Source of the DNA: Bacillota bacterium
GTDB taxonomy: Bacteria; Bacillota; Clostridia; Oscillospirales; Oscillospiraceae
NCBI GenBank assembly: GCA_028719885.1
Contig: JAQYLT010000078.1
Location: 62,001 to 126,000 of the forward strand
Length of the DNA stretch: 64,000 bases
Direction: 5' to 3'
In this document: positions 46,218 through 57,067 of the stretch, one piece after another
How the letters are laid out: each line of letters begins with the position of its first letter
Position numbering within the stretch: position 1 is the stretch's first letter
Program-made: the position numbers and the translations under genes
Notes under the pieces: generated by a model
Seen by the model: the letters and a program-made list of their open reading frames with translations, nothing else
What the model was told of the DNA's origin: nothing
Database searches by the model: none

Positions 46218-46276
46218 TAGGGAATCATTCCCTATGTATATACACAAAGTATATTCATTTTTGCCGATTTCGTCAA
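46218..46276 (-). promoter_or_regulatory. Promoter and palindromic operator of the glucan operon
   Basis: Minus strand TTGACG (46271-46276), 17 bases, TATACT (46248-46253). TAGGGAATCATTCCCTA at 46218-46234 is a perfect palindrome just downstream of the start point, fitting a repressor roadblock. No regulator gene is adjacent. Confidence 0.7.
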
Positions 46277-46337
46277 TCCCTCAGAATAGAAGAAGAACGG
46301 TGAAAGATTGGCTCGGTTTTTGTCCAAAGTTTTCCTG

Positions 46338-46829
46338 TTACTTCTCTTCCTCCGGCACGAAGTCCAGCACGATGGTCTGCCGGGCGGGCCGCAGCCGGGT
46401 AAATTTCACTCCGGCGGACTGGAGCATCCGTTTGGAGGCCAGGTTCAGCATACTGTCGCAGTACTTATCCGACAGGTAGATGACCTCCTTTACCCCGCTC
46501 TGGATGATGGCCTTGGCGCACTCGTTGCAGGGGAACAACGCCACATACAGCCGGCTGCCCCGCAGGTCCCGGCCATTGGCATTGAGGATGGCGTTCAGCT
46601 CCGCATGAACCACATAGGGGTACTTGGTCTGCTCCCCCTCCCGCTCCCAGGGGTATTCGTCGTCGCTGCAGCCCTTGGGCATGCCGTTGTAGCCGGTGGA
46701 GATGATGATATTCTCCGGCGAGACGATGCAGGCCCCCACCTGGGTGTTGGGGTCCTTGCTCCGCTTTGCCGCCAGCATGGCAATGCCCATGAAATACTCA
46801 TCCCAGCTGATATAGTCTTCCCGTTTCAT
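46338..46829 (-). CDS. dCMP deaminase
   Basis: 163 residues. Zinc deaminase with VVHAELNAI and [12 protein letters not shown], plus dCMP-binding region [19 protein letters not shown]. Makes dUMP for thymidylate synthesis; the same family includes ComE-type proteins. ATG preceded by AGGAGGAAA. It is the last gene of the yfmF-yfmH-lgt-dCMP deaminase cluster, 16 bases after lgt. Confidence 0.93.
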   Translation of the reverse strand: MKREDYISWDEYFMGIAMLAAKRSKDPNTQVGACIVSPENIIISTGYNGMPKGCSDDEYPWEREGEQTKYPYVVHAELNAILNANGRDLRGSRLYVALFPCNECAKAIIQSGVKEVIYLSDKYCDSMLNLASKRMLQSAGVKFTRLRPARQTIVLDFVPEEEK

Positions 46830-46845
46830 GGTGTTTTCCTCCTTG

Positions 46846-47667
46846 TCATTTCATCAATTTTGCCGGGTCGTGCTCCCTGAAATGCTGCCAAATCAGGATG
46901 GCGGTGGCGGCCAGGCAGGTGATGAGCGCCAGCACCTGACTGACCCGGATGCTGCCCCAATAGAGGCTGTCCACCCGCAATCCCTCAATCACAGCCCGAC
47001 CCAGGCCGTACCAGGCGCAGTAGCCCAGGGCGATCTGGCCGTTGTAGCGCCGCCGGGGATAGCAGTCATTCAGAATCAGGAATCCCACCAAATTCCACAC
47101 CGATTCATACAGAAAGGTGGGGTGGTAGTATTCATACACTCCGGTGACGGTGTTGTAAAGTCCCATGCGGAAGAAGGAATCCGTGGCCGCGCCGAAGGCC
47201 TCCCGGTTGAAGAAGTTTCCCCAGCGGCCGATGCACTGGCCGATGAGAAAGCCGCACAGCACCAGATCCAGAAGGGCGGGCAGGTTGGTCTTTTTGATTT
47301 TGCAGAAGATGATCACGCCGATCACCGCGCCGATCACCGCACCGTAGATGGCGATGCCGCCGTTCCAGATATACAGCACGGAGATGGGGTCCTCCCGGTA
47401 GCTGTCCCAGGAGAAAGCACAGTAGTAGATTCTGGCGCAGACAATGGCCAGGGGCGTGACCCACAGCACGCCATCCAGCAAATCATCCTGGCTCAGTCCC
47501 GCATAGTGGCAGCGTCTGCTGGCATACAGCACCGCCAGCAGCAGCCCCAGGGCGATGACCAGCCCGTAATAATGAATCTCCAAGGGCCCCAGGGAAAAGC
47601 TTCTTCCCGGATTCAGCTCCAGGCCCAGAAAGGGAAAGGAAATGGTGGTATAGTTTGCCGGATTCAT
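46846..47667 (-). CDS. lgt: Prolipoprotein diacylglyceryl transferase
   Basis: 273 residues, seven membrane segments. The family signature [15 protein letters not shown] and [12 protein letters not shown] are present. It adds diacylglycerol to the lipobox cysteine of prelipoproteins at the membrane. It overlaps the upstream M16 peptidase gene by four bases (ATGA). Confidence 0.95.
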   Translation of the reverse strand: MNPANYTTISFPFLGLELNPGRSFSLGPLEIHYYGLVIALGLLLAVLYASRRCHYAGLSQDDLLDGVLWVTPLAIVCARIYYCAFSWDSYREDPISVLYIWNGGIAIYGAVIGAVIGVIIFCKIKKTNLPALLDLVLCGFLIGQCIGRWGNFFNREAFGAATDSFFRMGLYNTVTGVYEYYHPTFLYESVWNLVGFLILNDCYPRRRYNGQIALGYCAWYGLGRAVIEGLRVDSLYWGSIRVSQVLALITCLAATAILIWQHFREHDPAKLMK

Positions 47668-48956
47668 GCGCTTTCCTCCTCCGTATCAAGGGGATTGATG
47701 ATGGAGATGGCACAGCGCTCCCGCCGCACCACCCGGGACAGAAATTCCAGAATGTCCTGCCGCTGAATCTCCCGGTAGACCTCCGGGAAGCGGAAATAGT
47801 CAAAGCCCGAAAAATGGTAGGCGCAAACCCGGAAGCAGGTCCCGTCCAGGCTGTCCAGCCCCCGGATTCTCCGGCCCAGGGCGCTGCGCTTTAAGCGGAG
47901 GAATTCCTCCTGGCCGATGCCCTCTCGAATCAGCTTTTCCGCCTGGGTGATGATGGCATCCCGAACCGCCAGGGAATCCTCGCTGTCCCCGCTGACGCAG
48001 AGCATGGCGCAGCCCTCCATGGTCTCAAAGCCGCCGCCAAAGGAGCTGTCGATCAGCCCCTGCTCATACAGCCGCAGGTATAATTCCGAGGACTCTCCAA
48101 AGAGCGCCTCCGCCGCCAGGTCCGCCACCATTTCCCGGCGGATGGCCTGGCTGCCCGTCCCCGTGGGCTCGCATTTGAAGGCCAGACTGAAGGTGGGCAT
48201 GGCCACCTCCATGGCACAGACCGTCTCCGGGAGCACCGGGGTCATTTCCTCCGGCCAATCCCCCTGCTTTTCTCCCATGGGCCGCTTTTCGCTGCCCAGC
48301 ACCTCCATGGCGGCAGCCTTTACTTCCTCCGGGTCCACATCGGCAATGACGCACAGCAGCATATTCCCCGGGTTATAAAACGCCCGGTGGCACAGCTCCA
48401 GAATTTCCGGGGTGATCTCCCGGATGGACTCCCGGGTTCCCAGGATGGGCACCCGGGCGGGGTGGTTTTCATACAGGGCGGCCATGAGATTGTCAAAAAT
48501 CACGCTGTCCGGGGCGTCCAGGTTCATGCCGATCTCCTGGTCGATGATGCCCCGCTCCCGCTCCACGCTTTCCTCGGTGAAATAGGGGGTGGACACAAAT
48601 TCCAGCAGCAGACGCAGGCAGCGGTCAAACTCCTGGGTGCAGGAGAAATAGTAGGCGGTCATGTCGTAGCTGGTGAAGGCATTGACGGAGGCCCCCAGTC
48701 CGGCAAACTCCGCCGTCACATCCCGGTTTCCGGGCAGCTCGAACATTTTATGCTCCAAATAATGAGCAACCCCCGCCGGGGTGGTATATTCTTTTCCATC
48801 CAGCCGGAAGCGATTGTGGATGGAGCCGTAGTTGGTGACAAAATAGGCTATGCTCCGGGCAAAGCCCCGGCGCCGGATGACGGACACTGTGAGCCCATTG
48901 GGCAAAACCTCCCGGAAGAGCTGCTCATCCAGCTCCGGATATTGAAACTCAGTCAT
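47664..48956 (-). CDS. M16 family zinc peptidase (YfmH-like)
   Basis: 430 residues. Inverted zinc motif HYLEH in the first domain plus a downstream Glu in ERGIIDQEIGMNLD, then the second non-catalytic M16 domain. It is active-type and pairs with the upstream YfmF-like protein, which lacks the motif. Such pairs form a peptidase chamber in the cytoplasm. It overlaps yfmF-like by eight bases and lgt by four. Confidence 0.88.
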   Translation of the reverse strand: MTEFQYPELDEQLFREVLPNGLTVSVIRRRGFARSIAYFVTNYGSIHNRFRLDGKEYTTPAGVAHYLEHKMFELPGNRDVTAEFAGLGASVNAFTSYDMTAYYFSCTQEFDRCLRLLLEFVSTPYFTEESVERERGIIDQEIGMNLDAPDSVIFDNLMAALYENHPARVPILGTRESIREITPEILELCHRAFYNPGNMLLCVIADVDPEEVKAAAMEVLGSEKRPMGEKQGDWPEEMTPVLPETVCAMEVAMPTFSLAFKCEPTGTGSQAIRREMVADLAAEALFGESSELYLRLYEQGLIDSSFGGGFETMEGCAMLCVSGDSEDSLAVRDAIITQAEKLIREGIGQEEFLRLKRSALGRRIRGLDSLDGTCFRVCAYHFSGFDYFRFPEVYREIQRQDILEFLSRVVRRERCAISIINPLDTEEESA

Positions 48957-50244
48957 ATTGGCTCGTCCTTTCCGGGCAGGCTTTCCGCTGCTCCGTCAAA
49001 AAATACCGGGTGTGCAGGTGCAGGCTCTGGGCCGCCTGGCTGATCTGCCGGGGGGTGACGCTGTCAATGGCCTGCATATATTCCTCCGGCGTCCACTGTA
49101 GGCCGCTGAGGGCGGAGCTGGCATAGTAGCTCTCAATGGCCCCGGGGGAATCGTGGGTGGCCCGCAGGCCGGAAAGCAGCGCCTGCTTGGCGGCGTTCAG
49201 CTCCTCCTGGGTAAAATCCCCTTGGCTGCAGCACTCCAGCTGGCGGAGAATTTCCCCGGAGGCCGCCTCCTTTTTGTCGCAGTCGATTCCGGCGGACACG
49301 GTGACAATTCCTTTCCCGCCGTAATAATTGGAGCCCACGCTGTAGCACAGGGACTGCTTTTCCCGCAGATTCAAAAACAGCTTGGAGGTCATGCCCCCGC
49401 CGAACAGGGTGTTCAGCAGCTGCATGGCGGCAAAGTCCGTTGTGCGGTTGGTGATGGGGGTGGTAAAGCCCATGCAGAGCTTGCCCTGGGTCACCTCCAT
49501 GGTCTCCTCCAGCTCTCCGCCGGGGCTGGGCCGCAGGTCCGACTGGGGTGCCAATATCTGAGGGTTCCGTCCGGGCAGATCAAACACCGGCTTCAGCAGC
49601 GCCGCCACCCGCTCCGGCTCCGCGCTGCCCACATAGAGCAGCTGAATCTGGCTTTGGGAGAGAATTTTCTGATAATGACGGTAGAGCTCCACTTCATCAA
49701 TGGTCGCCACCTGCTCCTTTTCTCCCAGCCGGGGCAGGCCGAAGCTGTCCTCCCGGCACATGGCTTTCAGCAGACGTCCCATGGCATAGACCTGCTTGTC
49801 GTTGAGCTCACATTCCAGGGAGGAAATCAGGTTCCGCTTTTCACTCTCCACGAATTCCCGGCGAAAGCCGCCGTTCTCCAGAGGGGATTCCAGCAGCAGC
49901 TCCCGCAAAAATGCTATCATGGGCTCCAGCACCCGGTCCCCCGGCAGGGCAAAGCGCTCATCCATAAAGCTGCAATAGAGCCCCGCGGCCTGGTAGTCCC
50001 CCACCCGGCGGACCAAAGGCCCCACCGCCGCGCCGTACAAATCGTCCAGGGCCATGGTGATGCTTCGCAGGTCCGGATGCTCCCGGGTTCCCCGGAGCAA
50101 CACCGAGGGAAGCAGTGCATTCATGGCCGCCTCGGAGGATGCCATGGGCCGCACCAGCTGGACGCTGAGACAGCCCTGCTTAAACCGGGCATCCCGGAAG
50201 CAGCGCAGCTCCACGCCGGGAAGAAGAGAAAGAATTTGAATCAT
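48949..50244 (-). CDS. M16 family protein without zinc motif (YfmF-like)
   Basis: About 431 residues from ATG 50244 (AGGAGC upstream). Two M16 domains are recognisable (NTLFGGGMTSKLFLNLREKQ, LCYSVGSNYYGGKG), but the HxxEH site is absent, which is normal for the YfmF partner. It presumably completes the peptidase with the downstream YfmH-like protein. First gene of a four-gene operon. Confidence 0.85.
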   Translation of the reverse strand: MIQILSLLPGVELRCFRDARFKQGCLSVQLVRPMASSEAAMNALLPSVLLRGTREHPDLRSITMALDDLYGAAVGPLVRRVGDYQAAGLYCSFMDERFALPGDRVLEPMIAFLRELLLESPLENGGFRREFVESEKRNLISSLECELNDKQVYAMGRLLKAMCREDSFGLPRLGEKEQVATIDEVELYRHYQKILSQSQIQLLYVGSAEPERVAALLKPVFDLPGRNPQILAPQSDLRPSPGGELEETMEVTQGKLCMGFTTPITNRTTDFAAMQLLNTLFGGGMTSKLFLNLREKQSLCYSVGSNYYGGKGIVTVSAGIDCDKKEAASGEILRQLECCSQGDFTQEELNAAKQALLSGLRATHDSPGAIESYYASSALSGLQWTPEEYMQAIDSVTPRQISQAAQSLHLHTRYFLTEQRKACPERTSQYD

Positions 50245-50286
50245 AAGATGCTCCTTGCTTGGGATTATCGCCGTTATTTTCCCCTT

Positions 50287-50332
50287 ATTATACACAAAAC
50301 CCAAGCCCAGAACAAGTCCCAGGCTTGGGTTT
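50287..50332 (-). promoter_or_regulatory. yfmF promoter overlapped by a hairpin
   Basis: Minus strand TTGTTC (50310-50315), 17 bases, TATAAT (50287-50292). AAAACCCAAGCC and GGCTTGGGTTTT (50296-50332) form a stem covering the -35; it may also end RNAs arriving from the toxin region. Confidence 0.55.
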
Positions 50333-50404
50333 TGATGATTAAATATTTCTTATTCTTTTGCAAAGTGATTTTTTCTTTTCTTCCGGGATTCTTTCAGCAA
50401 AATC

Positions 50405-50433
50405 TTGCATCTTTCCATAAAATATGCTATCCT
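50405..50433 (+). promoter_or_regulatory. Promoter of toxin mRNA, copy 1
   Basis: TTGCAT, 17 bases, TATCCT, giving an ~90-base leader before the toxin ATG. Confidence 0.65.
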
Positions 50434-50529
50434 AAAAACGGTCTCTGGCCCGGAAGGGACACCACTTACGGCGGACGGATGCTTCCCCCCTTGCAGTAAC
50501 CCCAAAGTTTACGCAAAGGGGGTGGTGAA

Positions 50530-50619
50530 ATGGTTACTTATGAAAACCTGTTTGCTTTTGCACTGGTGATCATCGAAACCATTACACTTGTTGTCCTCAT
50601 TTTCAAGAACAACAAGTGA
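50530..50619 (+). CDS. Holin-like type I toxin peptide, copy 1
   Basis: 29 residues with sequence MVTYENLFAFALVIIETITL then VVLIFKNNK: a single membrane segment and a Lys/Asn tail, the pattern of the small holin-like toxins of Firmicute type I toxin-antitoxin systems. Ribosome site AAGGGGGTGG six to eight bases before the ATG. The 5' AAGGGACACC leader is complementary to the 3' GGTGTCCCTT tail, so the mRNA could close on itself. An identical peptide is encoded 395 bases downstream. Confidence 0.75.
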   Translation: MVTYENLFAFALVIIETITLVVLIFKNNK

Positions 50620-50632
50620 CTGTAATTTCCTT

Positions 50633-50761
50633 AAATAAAGAAATTACCCCGTCCCAAACCTCTCTCAAAGGCGACGGAGTAATTTCTTAACCCAAGGGGG
50701 AGGCACCGTTCGTCGGTGTCCCTTTCGCTATCATATTATCACACCAAGCCCGCTTTTGCAA
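50633..50761 (-). ncRNA. Putative antisense antitoxin RNA, copy 1, with promoter
   Basis: On the minus strand TTGCAA (50756-50761), 17 bases, TAATAT (50733-50738), start near 50726. The transcript would overlap the 3' part of the toxin mRNA and end at a stem GAAATTAC...GTAATTTC (50641-50687) followed by TTTATTT. Size about 90 bases. Inferred from signals only. Confidence 0.6.
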
Positions 50762-50801
50762 GGTGGTTTTTCTTTTCTTCCGGGATTCTTTCAGCAAAAT
50801 C

Positions 50802-50830
50802 TTGCATCTTTCCATAAAATATGCTATCTT
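50802..50830 (+). promoter_or_regulatory. Promoter of toxin mRNA, copy 2
   Basis: TTGCAT, 17 bases, TATCTT; the surrounding 50765-51140 duplicates 50370-50745 with small changes. Confidence 0.65.
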
Positions 50831-50924
50831 AAAAACGGTCTATGACCCGGAAGGGACACCACTTACGGCGGACGGATGCTCCCCCCTTGCGAAACCCCAA
50901 AGTTTACGCAAAGGGGGTGGTGAA

Positions 50925-51014
50925 ATGGTTACTTATGAAAACCTGTTTGCTTTTGCACTGGTGATCATCGAAACCATTACACTTGTTGTCCTCATTTTCA
51001 AGAACAACAAGTGA
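50925..51014 (+). CDS. Holin-like type I toxin peptide, copy 2
   Basis: Same 29-residue peptide as copy 1, identical at protein level, with the same ribosome site. The coding part is unchanged while the 3' stem has diverged (TCCTATAAAAACAGGA loop versus TCCTTAAATAAAGAAA), suggesting that each toxin is matched to its own antisense RNA. Confidence 0.75.
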   Translation: MVTYENLFAFALVIIETITLVVLIFKNNK

Positions 51015-51024
51015 CTGTAATTTC

Positions 51025-51158
51025 CTATAAAAACAGGAAATTACTCCGTCCCATTCCTCGCCCAAGGAAAACGGAGTAATTTCCTAAACTAAGGGGGAGG
51101 CACCGTTCGTCGGTGTCCCTTCTGCCCCTATACTACCACATCCACTCTGCTTTTGCAA
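51025..51158 (-). ncRNA. Putative antisense antitoxin RNA, copy 2, with promoter
   Basis: Minus strand TTGCAA (51153-51158), 17 bases, TAGTAT (51130-51135). The predicted transcript ends at the perfect stem GGAAATTACTCCGT/ACGGAGTAATTTCC (51036-51084) followed by CTGTTTTTATAGG. Confidence 0.6.
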
Positions 51159-51183
51159 GGTGGATGTTTTATTTTTGAGGGAA

Positions 51184-52335
51184 TTATTTGAAGAAATCGT
51201 TGAGAATATCCTGGAAGCCCTTGCGCTTGGGGGTGACACTCCGGCTGACGGTACCGTCAAACTGACGCAGCAGCTCCTTCTGCTCATTCGTCAGCTTGGT
51301 GGGGGTCTCCACCACGACGCTAAAGTGGTGATCGCCCCTCAGCTTGGGATTGCCCACCTGGGGGATACCCTTGCCCCGGAGGACAAACTCCCGGCCGGTC
51401 TGGGTACCCTCGGGGATGGTGTAGTTCACCTTGCCGTCCAGGGTAGGCACCTCGATCTCCGCACCCAGGGCCGCCTGGGCAAAGGAGATGGGCACCTCAC
51501 AGTACACATCGAACTCCCGGCGCTTAAAGAGCTTATGGGGCTTGATATGCACCTCCACCAGCAGATCGCCGTTGGGTGCGCCGCCGGTTCCCACGTTGCC
51601 CTCGCCGCGGACCCGGACGCTCTGGCCGTCGTTCACACCGGCAGGGACCTTGACCACAACCCGGTTGGTGCGGCGGACCTTGCCCTTGCCCTTGCAGGTG
51701 TTGCAGGGGGTTTTGATGATTTTGCCCTTGCCGCCGCACTGGGAACAGGGGGCAGTGGACTGCATCTGCATGCCCATGAAGTTCTGGACCACCCGCTCCT
51801 GGCCGGTGCCCCGGCACTTGGGACAGGTTTCCACATTGCCGTCGGCGCTGCCGGTGCCGTTACAGGCGGCGCAGTTCTCGATTCTGGGAACGCTGACCTC
51901 CTTGTCGCAGCCGAAGGCAGCCTCCTCAAAGGTCAGCTCCAGCCGGGACATGAGGTTTTCGCCCCGACGGGCAGAATTCTGGCCGCCGCCTCTGCGGCTG
52001 CTGCCGCCTCCAAAGAGATCGCCGAAAATATCCCCCAGATCGCTGAAGCCGCCGAACCCGCCAAAGCCATCGAAGCCACCAAAGCCCGCGCCTCCGGCAT
52101 AGTTGGGGTCCACCCCGGCAAAGCCATACTGGTCATAGCGGGCCCGCTTCTCCTCATCGGACAGCACCTCATAGGCCTCGCCCACCTCTTTGAACTTCTC
52201 CTCGGCTTCCTTGTCCCCGGGGTTCCGGTCCGGATGGTATTTCATGGCCGCTTTCCGGTAGGCCTTTTTGATATCCTCCGCACTGGCGCCCTTTTGCAGG
52301 CCCAGCACCTCATAATAATCACGTTTATCTGCCAT
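51184..52335 (-). CDS. dnaJ: Chaperone protein DnaJ
   Basis: 383 residues. J-domain with [10 protein letters not shown], Gly/Phe-rich region ([17 protein letters not shown]), four CxxCxGxG zinc-finger repeats ([36 protein letters not shown]) and the C-terminal substrate-binding domain. Stimulates DnaK ATP hydrolysis. Last gene of the hrcA operon; a 10-base stem lies between it and dnaK. Confidence 0.96.
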   Translation of the reverse strand: MADKRDYYEVLGLQKGASAEDIKKAYRKAAMKYHPDRNPGDKEAEEKFKEVGEAYEVLSDEEKRARYDQYGFAGVDPNYAGGAGFGGFDGFGGFGGFSDLGDIFGDLFGGGSSRRGGGQNSARRGENLMSRLELTFEEAAFGCDKEVSVPRIENCAACNGTGSADGNVETCPKCRGTGQERVVQNFMGMQMQSTAPCSQCGGKGKIIKTPCNTCKGKGKVRRTNRVVVKVPAGVNDGQSVRVRGEGNVGTGGAPNGDLLVEVHIKPHKLFKRREFDVYCEVPISFAQAALGAEIEVPTLDGKVNYTIPEGTQTGREFVLRGKGIPQVGNPKLRGDHHFSVVVETPTKLTNEQKELLRQFDGTVSRSVTPKRKGFQDILNDFFK

Positions 52336-52365
52336 AGGTTAAGTACCTCACCATAATACTCCAAT

Positions 52366-52390
52366 AAGGGGCGGCTTTGCGCCGCCCCTT
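52366..52390 (-). other. dnaK-dnaJ intergenic hairpin
   Basis: AAGGGGCGGC/GCCGCCCCTT perfect 10-base stem with a five-base loop, no U-tract after it. It may be a processing or partial-termination site that keeps dnaJ below dnaK. Confidence 0.55.
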
Positions 52391-52407
52391 GTGGGGGAAA
52401 TGTTGGA

Positions 52408-54225
<1,818 letters not shown>

Positions 54226-54288
54226 CTATATATACGATGAATTTTTTACAAATGGAATATTGAAAAGCGGTGGAAATCCGCTGCTTTT

Positions 54289-54858
54289 TTAATTGGCGAC
54301 CTGAACCATGGCGAAGCGGACGATCTTATCGCCCATCTTGAAGCCCTTCTGGAACACCTGGGTGATGGTATTTTCTCCCAGGCTCTCGTCCTCCACGTGC
54401 ATCACAGCGTTGTGCAGGGCGGGGTCGAAGCTGTCGCCGGCGCTTCCGAAGATTTCCACGCCCAGGCCGGTGAAGATTTTCACCAATTCGGTCATGGTCA
54501 GCTCCACGCCCTTTTTGTAGGCGGCATCCTCGGTGGGCTGGTTCACGGCCCGCTCCAGGATATCGTAGATGGGAAGCAGCTTGCTCACGGCGTCGGACTT
54601 ACCGTTGCCGTAGGAGGCTTCCTTTTCCTTGATGGTGCGCTTGCGGAAATTATCAAACTCGGCAGCCAGGCGAAGATAGGTATCGTGCTCTGCGTTGTAC
54701 TTTTCCTCCCAGTTGATCTGGGGGGTCTCCTCCACGGTTACCTCAGGAGCAGTCTCGGAGGCAGTCTCAGGGGCGTTTTCTTCACTTGGGGTCTGCTCAG
54801 GCTCCTGGGTGGACTTGGTTTCCAGCTCAGGCTCCTGCTGTTTTTCTTTTTTTGACAT
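54289..54858 (-). CDS. grpE: Nucleotide exchange factor GrpE
   Basis: 189 residues. Acidic, disordered N-terminus (~1-50, Glu/Thr/Pro-rich), long coiled coil (AEFDNFRKRTIKEKE) and beta-wing domain with FDPALHNAVMHVED and the terminal FQKGFKMGDKIVRFAMVQV motif. Releases ADP from DnaK. It starts 15 bases after hrcA. Confidence 0.96.
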   Translation of the reverse strand: MSKKEKQQEPELETKSTQEPEQTPSEENAPETASETAPEVTVEETPQINWEEKYNAEHDTYLRLAAEFDNFRKRTIKEKEASYGNGKSDAVSKLLPIYDILERAVNQPTEDAAYKKGVELTMTELVKIFTGLGVEIFGSAGDSFDPALHNAVMHVEDESLGENTITQVFQKGFKMGDKIVRFAMVQVAN

Positions 54859-54873
54859 ATGCAGGTCTCTCCT

Positions 54874-55950
54874 TTATTTCGGTGGCTTCTCGCTCTGCTC
54901 CACAGAGCCGGGAAGCTGGGGCGTTTCTGGTTTGGCGAACATCTTGCTCAGATTCTCCGCGAAGCAGCTCAGGCGGGCGGTGACCTTGGCGTAGTCCATT
55001 CTGGTGGGACCAACCACGCCGATCATGCCCTGGAGCCCGTCGCCGATGTCGAACCGGGTCATGACCACGGAGGTATCCTTTAATTCATCGGCCACATTCT
55101 CCGGGCCCACAATGACCTTGGTGCCGTTGGCACCCTCCATCACAGCGGGGAGACCGCTGAGGGCATCCTCGTCGATACTGGCAAGCACCCGCTGGGCCTT
55201 ATCCACATCCCGGTATTCCGGCAGGCCCAAAAGCTTTGCCTGCCCGGCCACGGCCATATTGGTGGAGCTGTGGTTTTTCAGCGCCTCCGTGGTGAAATCC
55301 ACGATCACCGGCACCAGGCTGGCGGCGGCTCCGGCGGAGCGCATCACCTTGTCCATGAGCTCGGAGGTAAATTCCTCCAAGGGGAGCTCCGTCATGGTGG
55401 CGTTGAGCAGGGCGGTGAGCAGATTGAGGTCCGCCTCCGAAACGCTCACCGGCAGCTTAATCAGCTTATTCACCACCTGATCTCCCGGCAGGGTGAGCAC
55501 CAGGATGAAGCTTCCGGTGCCAGAATGGAGCAGGTTGAATTTCAGTACGGTGGAGCCGCCCTGGCGGGAGGCCGCGCTGATGGCGGGAAGATTGGTGGCC
55601 TGGGATACCAGCTTTGCAACCTTTTCCACCATTTTGTCCACCCGGTTCATCTTTTCCTCGATGGCGCTGGTGATGGACTTTGTTTCATCCACGCTGAGGC
55701 GGTAGTCCAGCATCAGCTCATCCACATACAGCCGGTAGCCTGCGGCGGAGGGAACCCGCCCGGCGCTGGTATGGGGCTGCTCCAGATAGCCCATGGTGGT
55801 GAGCTCTGCCATTTCATTTCGGATGGTGGCGGAGGAGTAGTTCATATCCGGCAGCTCGGTAATCGCCTTGGAGCCCACCGGCTCGGCGGTACGGATATAC
55901 AGGTCCACGACGCTGCGGAGAACTTTCTTTTTTCGTTCGGACAGTTCCAT
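54874..55950 (-). CDS. hrcA: Heat-inducible transcription repressor HrcA
   Basis: About 358 residues from ATG 55950, which is eight bases after GGAGG; ATG 55956 is too close to it. N-terminal winged helix (ERKKKVLRSVVDLYIRTAEP, then SSATIRNEMAEL), then the GAF-like and dimerisation domains (GMIGVVGPTRMDYAKV). Binds CIRCE to repress this operon. The Ser/Gly-rich C-terminal GPTRMDY motif is intact. Confidence 0.95.
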   Translation of the reverse strand: MELSERKKKVLRSVVDLYIRTAEPVGSKAITELPDMNYSSATIRNEMAELTTMGYLEQPHTSAGRVPSAAGYRLYVDELMLDYRLSVDETKSITSAIEEKMNRVDKMVEKVAKLVSQATNLPAISAASRQGGSTVLKFNLLHSGTGSFILVLTLPGDQVVNKLIKLPVSVSEADLNLLTALLNATMTELPLEEFTSELMDKVMRSAGAAASLVPVIVDFTTEALKNHSSTNMAVAGQAKLLGLPEYRDVDKAQRVLASIDEDALSGLPAVMEGANGTKVIVGPENVADELKDTSVVMTRFDIGDGLQGMIGVVGPTRMDYAKVTARLSCFAENLSKMFAKPETPQLPGSVEQSEKPPK

Positions 55951-55971
55951 GAACATCCTCCTTTCGTTTTC

Positions 55972-55998
55972 TTAGCACTCATTATCCTTGAGTGCTAA
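55972..55998 (-). promoter_or_regulatory. CIRCE operator
   Basis: TTAGCACTC, nine bases, GAGTGCTAA: an exact CIRCE, HrcA's binding site, between the promoter and the hrcA start. Confidence 0.95.
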
Positions 55999-56002
55999 GC
56001 AC

Positions 56003-56031
56003 ACTATACCAGAGAGTGCTAAAAATGTCAA
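56003..56031 (-). promoter_or_regulatory. hrcA operon promoter
   Basis: TTGACA, 17 bases, TATAGT on the minus strand. The spacer contains an additional CIRCE half-site (TTAGCACTC) in the same orientation. Confidence 0.85.
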
Positions 56032-56158
56032 CCCCCCGTTTTTGAATTATCTATTAACTTTTCCCAGCAGGGAACAAGCTTTACTATTCCCCCGCCGGGG
56101 TGTATAATACAAGGTATAATGGACCTCGAACGATAAATTGAAATATGTTGGAATGTTT

Positions 56159-56336
56159 CGTAGGGAATGCATTTATGCATTCCGCCCGGGAACGATATTG
56201 TGACGGTAGGTTGAATGGGAAAACGTGAAAGTTTTTAAAAAAATCATTGGACAAACCATGGATGTTCACTGACGTTGCGGAACGCATAAATGCGTTCCCT
56301 ACGCACACGTTGAAACATTTCCCATTCAACGAACCC
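56159..56336 (+). repeat. Hairpin-ended dispersed element (forward)
   Basis: Left hairpin 56159-56184 (GGAATGC/GCATTCC), right inverted hairpin 56279-56303 (GGAACGC/GCGTTCC). Internal GGGAACGATATTG, GTTGAATGGG and CAAACCATGGATGTTCACTG follow the family. The tail to 56336 (CATTTCCCATTCAACGAACC) also matches the flank at 36786. Confidence 0.8.
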
Positions 56337-56417
56337 TGCAAACACCAATTGATTCTTCTGCTGCGTAAGGTCGACAATCACATCATACATTATTCCATCT
56401 GCAAAGGAGCGCGTATC

Positions 56418-56993
56418 ATGGGACGGGAATTTGAGCTGAAATACCGAGCCACCGGGGAACAACTGGAAAGCATTGAAGCCTTCTGCGAGGGATTCCGGGA
56501 GATCCGGATGGAAACCACCTACTACGACACCCCCGGTGGGGCCCTGCGGCAGCTCCGCTGGACCCTGCGGCGCCGGATGGAGAACGGCATTTCGGTTTGC
56601 ACCGTCAAATCCAATCTGGGTGACGGAAGCCGGGGGGAATGGGAGACGGAATGCAACGATATTTTAGCTGCCGTACCCCAGCTGATTGCCCTGGGCGCTC
56701 CCGAGGCCCTGGCAGAATACACCCGGCAAGGGGTCGTGCCCACCTGCGGCGCCCGGTTCACCCGAAAGGCAGTCACCCTCCCCGCAGGAACCGGCGCCGT
56801 GGAGCTGGCGCTGGATCAGGGGGTGCTGCTGGGCGGCGGAAAGGAGCTGCCCTTTGCCGAAGTTGAAGTGGAATTGAAGCAGGGCCGGGACGAGGATGCC
56901 ATCGCCTTTGCCGCGGAGCTGGCCGCCCGGTTTGGCCTGACGCCGGAGCTCAAAAGCAAGCTCCGCCGGGCACTGGACCTGGCAGGGAAATAG
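56418..56993 (+). CDS. CYTH domain protein
   Basis: 191 residues from ATG 56418 (AAAGGAG upstream). ExExK motif (EFELKYR) at the start, then alternating charged strands (YYDTPGGAL, LRWTLRRR, TVKSNL, GRGEWETEC, FAEVEVELKQG) of the eight-stranded tunnel. CYTH proteins bind triphosphates with divalent metal: inorganic triphosphatase, thiamine triphosphatase or class IV adenylate cyclase. The exact substrate is not decided by sequence. Stand-alone gene between two repeat elements. Confidence 0.85.
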   Translation: MGREFELKYRATGEQLESIEAFCEGFREIRMETTYYDTPGGALRQLRWTLRRRMENGISVCTVKSNLGDGSRGEWETECNDILAAVPQLIALGAPEALAEYTRQGVVPTCGARFTRKAVTLPAGTGAVELALDQGVLLGGGKELPFAEVEVELKQGRDEDAIAFAAELAARFGLTPELKSKLRRALDLAGK

Positions 56994-57067
56994 ACTTTTG
57001 GATGTTGCGGTTTTCATGGGTAATGGTTTTGCGCCGGTGCGTTGAATGGAAAAATGTTGATTCTTTT

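Noticed and set aside
44509..46479. A 656-codon open frame antisense to the debranching enzyme
   Set aside because: Shadow of a clear GDE gene with conserved motifs; no ribosome site.
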